From positions 7,195,294 through 7,259,293 of the forward strand of contig OZ024898.1 in the NCBI GenBank assembly GCA_964017195.1: a stretch of DNA of 64,000 bases. The letters run 5' to 3'. Within the stretch, counting starts at the first letter, position 1, and each line of letters opens with the position of its first letter. Origin of the DNA: Siderastrea radians. Taxonomy: Eukaryota > Cnidaria > Anthozoa > Scleractinia > Rhizangiidae. A program made the position numbers and the translations under genes. The notes under the pieces are model-generated. The model did no database searches. It saw only the letters and a program-made list of their open reading frames with translations, and was not told the DNA's origin. Shown in pieces: positions 1-10,900 of the stretch.

Positions 1-1256
1 AACGCTAGCACTCATTAGGGTCACTGAATACATGTAACTATTTCCAGAGCATACAAATGTGACTTCAAACCGAACCTCTAACCTTGAACCTCTAGTTTCG
101 AATTCTGAACTAAGACTTTGTGGTGAAAAAAGCACCTGATCACATAATGTAGGCATGGAGCCAATGCATGTAATTCATTCTGTGTAATTATGGTTGTTAA
201 AACCAAAAAGTAACACTAATGATATATAAGATAATTAAAGACTAAAGACAAATACATGTACAAATGAAACAAGAAATACAAAACTCTATTAAAGAGACTG
301 CCTCTCGTCTCTGATGTAAGCCTTTTTTTTTTGCTGAAAAATGCACCTGAACATGGAGAATAGATTTATTTTGTATTTGCATTCACTTAAATTGATGCCT
401 TTGATAATGTTTACTGTTGTTACAAATTAAATAATAATGAATGTAATTAAACTTTAAATTTCATTTTTTAGTGTCTCCAATTAGTTTCAATGACACTTAT
501 AAATCAGTTGATCACTTACTTAAATTAATAGTGGGATTGTGTACTGTACTAATTTTACTAGCAAGTTGTATTGTTATATTGTTGAATGATTTGTTTGAGT
601 TGATGAATGAAGTAAATGCAGAAAGAACTTGACAGGAATTAGTTAACTTTGAAAGGACTGGCTATGGAAAAGATTGGGGTCCTCTCTTTTATAAATTTCA
701 AAAGTTAATTGTGTTGCAATTAATCAGTCAGCAATAGAATGTTGTTGTAGCTTTGTTTCGTTTTTTAATACATAATATATGACATAAAAGCACCAGGATT
801 TAAGGAAGGATCTGGTGAAAGCTTAACTGAACAGTTTACCAAAGAGTTTTGTTGACTTTGCAGTTTTTGTCAATACAGGAGGTTTAAAGAGTATCTAAAT
901 GTTTTTAATTAGTAATTGTAAAACAAATTTTCATTTTTCTAAGTCACTGTCAAATTTCAAAAAACGCGCGATTTACTGTCCTTTTACAATATACTTTGTC
1001 ACTGTGGCCTACAAGTCTCCTATACATCAGTGGCAGAACAGCCCTGCAAGGAGACTAGTTATGTACTTATGGTTTGACTCCTGCTTGAGTCAAAGTATGA
1101 TCTGCTTCAAGTATGATCGATGTTGCTCGCTTAGGTTAAGTATTTAGAAGATCTTTTGTTTGACACTTAAAATTGCAAGGGACTTGGCTTATATGTAATA
1201 CCTAATAGATGGCAGAATTAACAGTCAAGTATTTCTTGTTTGGTACTCTCTGGCAG
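1..1256 (+). other. Intron of gene 1 (no feature seen)
   Basis: This stretch precedes the first in-window exon of gene 1. By comparison with gene 2 it should be the intron between the P-loop exon, which lies upstream of the window, and the second Roc exon. It is AT-rich with stop codons in all frames, and I recognise no gene or repeat in it. It is not similar to the matching intron of gene 2. Confidence 0.6.
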
Positions 1257-1902
1257 GTTGCTGGTCAAAAGGTAGACAGTGTTTTTGAAAAAACATCAGC
1301 ACCACCTGAGTTGACCATCAATGCCACCTCACTTACAGATGAGATCACAAACCATGCAAATGAGTGGATCAAGTATATCAGAGGTGACACCAGTAACATC
1401 AACAAAGAAGAATCCATCATCATTATGGATATCTGGGATTTTGCAGGACAGCATTTGTACTATGCTTCCCATCCTGTGTTTTTTTCCTTGCAAGGAATCT
1501 ATGTCCTGGTGTACAACCTCAGCAAGTCATTGAATGACACAGCTCAGCCCTGTGCCAGACAAGGAACTCGTAATGTTGTCTTGGAAAACCCCAGTGGCGA
1601 AACAAATGTTGAGAATTTGCTGTCATGGCTTTCTACAGTTCACGGTATCACCAAAATGAGACAACAAACAGTTGAGGATGAGGAACATGGAAAGCTGCCC
1701 TATCTACAGCCCCCAGTACTCATTGTTGGTACCCATGCTGATAAACCATTTGAAGATATCGCAACTATGAAATCAGAAATAAAAGGAAAAATTGCTGGTA
1801 AGGAGTATGAAGGGCATGTGGTCATGCCTATCTTCAGCATTGATAACACTGCAAGATCACTGCAACATAGCATCAAGAAAGTCTTTAGGCCTAAACAAAC
1901 AG
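1257..1902 (+). CDS. Gene 1 exon: Roc GTPase domain, second half
   Basis: A phase 0 acceptor (ctggcag) opens the exon and a donor (acag/gtgaat) closes it in phase 1. The product contains the ROCO switch II motif WDFAGQ, in which D and G are the DxxG of small GTPases, followed by YYASHPVFF. The G4 motif THAD is in GTHADKP. The first 57 codons differ strongly from gene 2, while the rest is almost identical. The P-loop is absent here because it is encoded by the preceding exon outside the window. The ATG at 1209 that opens this reading frame is intronic and is not a start. Confidence 0.85.
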
Positions 1903-4900
1903 GTGAATAAAATTCATTGTACCTTTACTTCATTTTTAAAGTGATCATGTATCGCCTTATTGCAGTCGGTCAGAGCAGTTTGTGATTTTGCCCCATGCAC
2001 TGTTGTGTCAGTACCTCATGTAATCCTCCATGAATTGTCCCAAGATAGGTAATGACAACATCCTTCTATGCACTCCATACCCTTATATACCCTGTATACT
2101 CTATTGTACACCTTGAATATTCTAATACATTCTCTATACCCTTGCATACCCTGTAATACTCTATTGTACACCTTGTATATTGTAATACATCCTCTATACC
2201 CTTGCATACCCTGTAATACTCTAGTACACCGGGTATACCCTTGTGCACTCTGTATCCAAAAAACGCCATTATTATGCATTGACCCCCTTTCATCTAACCC
2301 TTTGCAATTCATCCTAAGTTACTTGGGAAATATGATCGTTTTCTGCATACATTTCTTGCCATCCAAGGCTTGCAATATATGTATTGACATTACTCTTATA
2401 GATACAAGGTTTTATGGAAAAGGTACCCTTTTCATATACTACTAACAGCAAATTAAACCTACACCCCTTTCATGTACCTCAAAGGTAAGCTAAGAGTTTT
2501 CAGATTATCCCATCTGTAATAACTAACCCATCCACGGTAACTCATATTTTATTGCAGGCTTTCAGTGTTGAAGGCTCGAAGCTTTCATATATAAAATTAT
2601 TATGTTAGAATTTTTGCCTACATTTTGCAACCCTTTTGTAAGTTTACTCAAGAGCAGTTGGGATTCCTTCTTATCAACTAATTGCAATGTGATTTGGTGA
2701 TGCTTTAAAATACTTTAAGGCTATTTCCCCTACCCTTAGACATTAACTGCAACCAATACATAAAAAAGGCCTCCCTTACGGGTGGAGCTTCCTGTATAGC
2801 CAACTACGCTGCACAGGGATTACTCGTACTGTCCCCCCCCCCCCCCATCATCCTGGTGGGCCGCTGAATTGGTTTCATTTGGAAGTCAGAGTTTGTGATA
2901 AATTTCCTTTTATATTAACATTAAATTAGCCAATTGAGGTTTGTGTCATGGCAGTCTTACTACTGAAGTAATTTTGTGGTAATATTAAAAAAAAAGAAAT
3001 TTGCCATACCACATGTCTGTTCTCATCACAAAATGATCCTGATGCCTTAGGGTACAGGGGCTGCAGATTATATTTTTGTAACGGAGGACTTAAAATTGAT
3101 CATGTGCGAGTAGGTCGCCAAGTCAAAGTGTGGTCCAGGGGCATGCTTCTGAAATGGTTGGAAATACACCTCAGGAACAGCTGAATTCATTCAAATCTAG
3201 AAATAGTAATTGCTGTTGTAGAATGTAGTAATTTATTATATAGTTATCCATCATGAACAAGACAAAAAATTAGTATTTATTACAAGCTCTCAAAAATGAT
3301 TGCCACTTTTCAGTGCAGACATTTTGACAGCTGTAACCATTATTTTATTAATCTGATCTGAAAAACAGTTATGATGAGTAAAGTGCGGTACAAACGGCGT
3401 GGTGGAAATATAGGTATAGAGGGGAAAAACTCAACGGCTGGAAGTGATGACTACCATCTTGAGTAGATGACAGTAAGGAGCTTGAATTGGGAATTAAAAA
3501 CAACTGGAATATTGTAGATAGGTAGAATGTAGGCTGCAAGCTCCAATATTTTGATTGCCAATGTAACAGTAAGCAGTGTTCAATAGACAAGTCACCTCAC
3601 AAGTGACTTTGCACTTTGGTCTGTTCGACTGATATTAAGCTAGACAATATTCATTGCTTTAACCAATGGGAACGTTCAACCATTGATAAACTAGACACTG
3701 CGTAATACCTACTGAGATTGGCACCATACTTAAGCTGTTAACAAAGTGACCATAACAGAGAGAATTGCAACATACTTAAAAAAAATAGCTAACCCAGACA
3801 ACAAAATAGACCTATTGTTTTATGCGTCACATTCCATTAATGGCGTTTTACATCTGGGCTGTAAAACTTTTCATAAGCCACAATCATGCAGTTATTAAAG
3901 TGTCATTTTGTTGAAACACTGTGGTTACAATTGTCTCCCTCCCTCTCCCACAAGGCATTGTTGGAAAAAGGTTTCAACGAAATTGATGAAGACAAGCGCT
4001 CACAACACTTAATGCAACATTGAATAGGGGAAGGAGGGAAGGTTGTTTCAATGACTTGTGTCACTGGTTGCAGTTAAGTAAATAAGTTGCTGTATTTAAC
4101 AATATTATTCGCCGAAGGCGAAGTGAATATTGTGGAATATTCGTCTCGGGGATTATTCCACAATATTCACTGAGCCTGAGGGGAATAATTGTTTTAGTAT
4201 AATTTCTCAGGTGATTATCAGAGCAAATGCATTTTCTTTTTTCTTTTCTTCAGAAACATCAAAAATCGCGCAGTGGCCATTTTGAGAATTAGTGCTTCGA
4301 TCAGTATTACAATGACCTTGTAGGGGGGTGATTATAGCAAGATATGATGTAATCTTCGATCAATCAGTACGCGTGCTTCTCTATAATCACCTGAGCAATA
4401 TAATTATTATACTAAAGGTGCTTAAATTTCTTCCCTTTATGCAGTCTTGCGTCCTCATTCGTTCTCTTTAGTTTTCAATTTTTTTCCTATTCTGCAATAA
4501 GACTGATTACAAATAAAGAAATTGAAAATAGATTCTGAAATAACCTGTTAGTTTATATTTTATTCTTGTTTATTTTTGAAGAGCAAAAGGGAAACATTGA
4601 TAAAATTCAAGTGCTGAGAAACAAAATCATGGACGTTTTGAAACAGCAGCCATATATGGGGCAGAAAATACCTGTGAGGTAAACAACGTAAAATGGATGT
4701 TTTTATAAGTAGTTTCATGATGAAAAATAATTCTTGTCACAAGGTCTAAAAAATTTTGTAAGCGAAGCTTTCGACTGTATCGCACAGTCTTCATCAGTGA
4801 TTAAAGTGAGCTCGCGTCGTCAAAATTTTTTTGACCTAATGTGACAAGAATTATTTTTCGTTAATTTACAACCAAGGTCAAGATGAACGTACATAGTCAT

Positions 4901-7900
4901 AGTTTCATGATGTTTAATTATATGTTAGCGAGGTTAAGGTATCATTGACCTTCATCACGGTATGTATTAAAATTGTTTCAAAGATAAAAAGGGAAATATC
5001 TGTCACTTGCAGAGGGTACATTGCACAATGTACTGCCAAAAATTTTGGCAGCTGCTTCAATGCAGGCCTCTTGATAGTTTCCCACTTGGTCAGATTCCCC
5101 TGTTATATCCAGCTAATGCAATTCCTTAGCTCCTAAACAAACCCTTTTGGTGTCTGGACAGTTGAGCTTTGTGATAGCTAGCTGTTTTTGACACTTAAGG
5201 TATGCTTCCAGGAAGTATTAGGTAAACCACAAAATACAGGCAATGTGGAGGTAACCTGTTGAGGAAGTAGCGCATCTCATCCAAGGTGAAGTCGTAAATA
5301 CTCCAAGTCCCTCTATCATATAGAAATAACAGTTGTGCACCTGGGTACAATGAGTCATTTAAGGCGACAGAATAACTTCTTTTTGACCTTTGTATTTGAC
5401 TGAATTTGTGAAAGAAGCCAATGTAAGCAAAATAATTATTGATGTCTATATGTTTTAACTAATGGCATGTCACTGTGTTTATCTTTTGCTCTCTAGGTGG
5501 TTAAATTTTGAAAAGGTTGTTGATGCTCTTGTCGCCAAAAACATCAATCACATCCGTTTGGAGCAACTTCGAGCCCATGCTAGGAAGGTTTGCTTTATAG
5601 AAGACATGGATGAGTTCAACGCCATGGTGGAGTTTTATCATAACCTTGGAATGATTATCAAAAACCGCGGCACAGTCATTCTGAAGGCCCAGTGGCTAAT
5701 TGATCTCTTCAAACAACTAATCACCATTCCACATTATGATAAAGCGGTATGAAACCCACTTCACTTTTACTGAGTTGATAGCCAAAAATATACAGCTTAA
5801 TTTTGACATATTGAAATTCAGTGTGAGACATGCACGACTACGAGGGGAGCTGTGGGGTTCGTTTGGCTATTCCCAAGAGGCTGGTAGTGATGCCCTGTTC
5901 CGGGATGAGTTCTAGTCTGTCACGATTTGCCTATTACTACATTCAAAACCTCTGGTGACAGACAACTCCAAAGCAGACTACTGCTCTACTCTTCACACCA
6001 TTAGAATGTAAGTGCTTGTGCAGACTTCTTAAAAGCGTGGAGTTTTGTTTACTGATGCTTCCTGTGAAACAAAAATGCTTTGAAATCAATCCAAAGTCAA
6101 AAATTATCTTATATTTAAGATATAACAGGAGTTTTGACCAAAAACGGAAAAATGACTATATCTACATTCAGAAGTGATTGTTGAAAGTAGATGTTGTTTC
6201 GTTTGATTAAGCTTTGGTGGTTGATTGACAGCTGAAGGTGAAAATGGACATGGCAAACCCCTTCTGTACTAGAAGATCTTGTGCAAGGATGTGGTAAAAA
6301 TGTATTTATATATGTAATGACAGGTTCATTTTATCTTTATTAGGAACCAAAACATTCCAAGCACTGGCACGAACTTGAGAAAAATGGTGTCCTCAACATG
6401 GAGCTTGTCGATCATGTCTTCTCTAAATTATTGCTACAAGGGGTTGTAAAGGATGACATCCTACACATGATGGAGCGATTTGGTTTGGTTGCAAAGTTTT
6501 CACCATCTTCAAGTGATGTGAAGTACTTTGTGCCAGCCCAGCTGAAAGCCTCACCCGATGACCTTTCTGCAGTACAACCCTCACCTTCTGATCCTTGTCC
6601 ATTATTTGTCCATTTCGTGGTCGGTTTTGTCCCTCACGGTCTGTTCACACAGCTTGTCTCAAGGTCCATTCGTTGGTGTTCTATGGTAGGGTCAACGCAG
6701 TACCCTAAACTGTACCAAAATGGAGTGTGGTTCGTTATTGGGAAGCAGATTATTCATCATCTCATTCTGATCTGCAAGAAGCGGTTTATCAAGATTGTCC
6801 TCAAGGAAAGAATTCATAGTCAACAGGTCTCAGAAGATGACTCAACTGAAGTTGCAGCACAGGTGCGTGAGTTTGTGGAAGGCAGTTTACATGACTTGTC
6901 GCAGGATCTCCCCTACCTGAGAGGACTGCAGTATCAACTCTGTGTCGCGTGCCCATACTGTCAGCAGGGAAATCGTGAGTGCACAAACCACAGAAAAATG
7001 GCGTGTTCACACGAAGACTGCTTGCACCTCCTTGAGATAAAACAAGGTGAATCACTTACCTGTATGGAGACTTTCTGTGATACAGAACTAACAGTTCATG
7101 GACAAGAGAAATGGTTCCCCCAAAGGACAAGTCAGGTACCGAACATAATAATATGCATTCACTAATGCTGCTAACGGTCGTGTGCAATCACAAAACTGAC
7201 TGGGAAATAATTTCCATATCATAAACTGAACTTCTTTATCTCTGTGTGACGTGGTGTCATGCTCCAATATTTGTGGATTGCAATGGGTTTTAGTTTTAGG
7301 GGAACGTTTTGTCCAGTTTTCATGAGTGATTAAAATGACATTATATTCTTCTGAAGACATCAGCTAAGGTTTAAACTGCCAACTAGCGACATAAAAATCA
7401 TAATTATAAACATAGTCATAATTATAAAGATAAAGCTCTTGTGATCTAGTGGGAAAAGACATCTTAAAAATTCTGTTTTAGAGCTCCTCGAAAGACATAA
7501 CCTTGACTGCGACTTCGACCTGAATGAACTGGAACTAGACGTTCATTGGCCATAACACAGTAGATAATTTGGCTTGTTATGATTATGATTGTGTCACTCA
7601 CGTTTCATGTTCCCGCTAAGATTAAGACCGACGTATTCGTAATCACAGACAATCATAACCATATTAAAACGATGGTTCATTTTTTTTGTTTTTATAATCA
7701 CGTCGACCAGTAATGTCCTAATGATTAGGTTTTTACGCATTTCCATGCACTGTATCATCAGGGACATAATGGCATAATGTTTGTGCTTAGGAATATGATT
7801 ATGATGGCTATGTTGCTAGTGGGAACCAACCTAAGAGATGTGTGCCTCCGTTTTCAGTCTGTACATTGAATCTTAAACTTTGGTTCTAACTCGTTAAGGC

Positions 7901-10900
7901 TGTGGTTGAAATATAAAGTCTGGGTACTCAATTGATAGCTGCTGAACAATGATTTCATACAGTGGCGTAAAAGGCGTATCAGGAGTAAAGAACTTACGAA
8001 ATTGCATGTGGTTCTCTTGTAGGACCTGCATCCTTTCCCAGTTGGCCCATCCCAAAGTCATCCAGGGCATTCTCGTGACACGTTAAAAGTTACTCTCTTG
8101 GCAAGTGAGTGGGGTTCATCTAAAGGCGGATTGTCAACAATGAATAGAATGCTTGCCATTCTGTTCGCAAAACAGCCAAAAGTGGAAGTCACTATCTTGG
8201 TACCCCAATTTTCCTGTGGCGAAGAAGACAGGAGAACCGCTAGAAGTCACAACATATCTATCTGGGAAGCACCGCGTCGCCCAGGCTACAAGGACCCCCT
8301 TGACTGGTTGAGCTTTCCACCGAAAGACGTAGCCATTGATGTCATAGTGGGCCATGGTGCGAAGCTTGGTAAACAAGCCCAAGTCATCAGAGAGTCCCAT
8401 GGGTGTAAGTGGGTACAAGTAGTGCATACTGAACCTGAAGAACTGGGAATCTACAAGAACTACCCCAGAGCCATTGCCCAAGGTGAAGAGAAGAACAAAG
8501 ACGAGGTAGACTTGTGCAGACTGGCGGATCGCGTCGTGGCAGTGGGACCAAAGCTGGCAGAAGCCTTCTCATCCTATCTGCGCTCGTCCCACGAAGACAT
8601 CTTCCAGCTGACACCAGGCACATTCCCTGAATTTTCAGATGTCAAACAAGCCCCACATGAGGTAGGCAAGTTTAAAGTTTTGACCTTTGGCCGCGGTGAT
8701 TTCGAAGATTTCAGTCTCAAGGGATACGACATTGCTACTAGAGCAATAATGGAATTGAAAGACAGCTCTTACCGTCTGATCTTTGTTGGTGCACCAGATG
8801 GAAAGCAGGAGGAAGTTGTAGCAAACTTACTCCAGGTTGGCATTTCTAAGAATCAGCTGTTTGTCAGAAGATTTGTACAAAGCAAGGATGAACTGAAAAA
8901 CCTGTTTTGTGAAGTGGATCTTGCTATCATGCCATCGAGAACTGAGGGCTTTGGCTTAACTGGTCTTGAAGCAATGTCTGCCGGGCTCCCCATTCTCGTG
9001 AGCAGCAACTCAGGGTTCGGAGAGACACTGTGCAGTCTGCCAGTTGGAAGGTCAGTTCTAGTGGAATCAGAGGACCCTAAAGAATGGGCAAAGGCGATCT
9101 CTGCTGTCCGTCAGAAAGACAGAGCTCAGCGGCTTCAGGAGATTCAAACGCTGCGGACAAAGTATGAAGAGAAGTTCAGCTGGGAGAAGCAGTGTCAAGA
9201 CTTAGTTGACAACATGTGGAAATTGGTTACTGGTAAGGAATATTAACTATCGTGCAAAATGAAATGAAACATCGATGAATAGGATTTCAACTTTCTTTAG
9301 ATATGACTGAGTGAAAATGAATGGGTTGATTCTCAGCAGACCATAATGGACTTTAACCCTTAAAACCCCAATAGTGATCAGCATCAATTTTCTCGTCATC
9401 ATATCTGTGCGCTATAACACATACAGGTCATGAGAATTTAGGAATTGATCACCAGAGATAAATTGTCTTGATGTTTAAACAAGTTCTCCCAATTAGTAGT
9501 CAATGAAATGTATGGAGACCGGTAAGGAGAATTTAAAGAATGATATCGGGGCTTAAAGGGTTAAGTCACATTTTGAGCCGACTGAAACCTTTCAATGCAC
9601 ACATTTCTTCTCTAGCCATCCACCGGGTGTCAAAAAAGGATTCATTAAGGACGAAGCCCTAAGACCCCTAAGAACTAACTCTTCAAAAACAATATTTGAA
9701 GAGAATATCAGAAAACTGAAATCATGGCTCTTTGCTAGACACTACCCAAAGAATCTTCCAGAAACACTTCTGTCAGATGTTAAATTCACACAAAGCTAGG
9801 ACATCGACACTTCCACGAAAAAATGGCACTCCAAAAGAAATCTTGCCTTTTGTTTCACAGTGGTAACCAGCAGTGCCAAATCTCGAACATGTTTTAATGG
9901 CACTTGATACAGAACCAGCCATCTCTACAACAAGTCTTCAAATCCATCGATCATTTCTTTCAAAAAAATGGAAAATCGTTAAACGACATACCTGTCAGAG
10001 CAAAAGTATAAAGAGGCGACATTGGATAAATGTTTCCATTGTTAGAAGTTGTGCAGGCCCGTCACTCCTTGCTATTTTCCACTAGGGTGATGTTTACTTT
10101 GTTGAGATAGATCTTGTTTTGTTGGAATTGTGCTTGGTCATTGAAACAAATTTAAGAATTGTCTTGTAACCCCAGCCTTTCCCAATTTTACATGCATCGC
10201 ATTAAATATAACTCCTCACACAAAAATCTCTGTGGTATGTCTTGAATCGTTTTTCTTTGTTGGTGGCTAGTGATGAAACATGTTCCCTTGAATGATAGCT
10301 ATAAGTGGGCACACGGTGAAGTCTTTTCTTGGGCAGTTGGAAATTATGATGATACAGGTTGCCACATACGTATGCAGTGTGGCCTCATATCTCTTTACCT
10401 TGCGGACAACTTTTTTGGTTGTAACAGTTACTCATAACAGGTGTTCTAAAATAGTTTAAGTAAAACGTATCTCTTAATTCCGTGGGACCATTTTAATACC
10501 TTAAACGTTATCATTAGAACTTTTATATTTAAAGTTTGCTTTTTTGTTTCACATCTAGGTAGAGAGAAAGTCGCACAAGATAAAGACGTTTCCAAAAGTT
10601 TTTCTCAAGATGCCAATACTGGTCAGGTGACAAGCGGAAGCCAATTTACTCAGAGTGAGCATAAAAACGTGTATAAATTTACTGCACCCCCAGTGAATCC
10701 AAATCCCATAACAGACTATGTTCTCTTATGTACATCGCTTTAACATTCATATCTACAGATAATAGGATTATACCTGCTTATTTTTCACATGGCTCGTTTT
10801 CCTTTGTTCTTCCAGGTTGATTATATTGAATAAACCCCGCTAATTATCAACTGTCTGAAAAGCTGGGGGCGGCTTTGATTGTAACAGGGGAGAGCGGGGC

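Larger units (their letters stand above)
1903..4581 (+). other. Intron of gene 1
   Basis: This intron is near-identical to 47901-50417 of gene 2. It holds a 60 bp minisatellite, a C-tract near 2836 and a TATA-rich MITE at about 4100-4414. The remainder shows no coding sequence I can support; the open frames around 2016-2445 come from the minisatellite. Confidence 0.7.

Noticed and set aside
899..1147. 82-codon plus-strand frame before the Roc exon
   Set aside because: AT-rich intronic frame without domain or splice support.
2016..2445. Open frames on both strands across the 60 bp minisatellite
   Set aside because: They arise from a repeat without stops, and the paralogous intron has a different unit number.
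8098..9246. Glycosyltransferase as an independent single-exon gene starting at 8098
   Set aside because: The frame begins at TTG, extends upstream to a good acceptor in the phase of the COR exon, and ends at a consensus donor before its stop.
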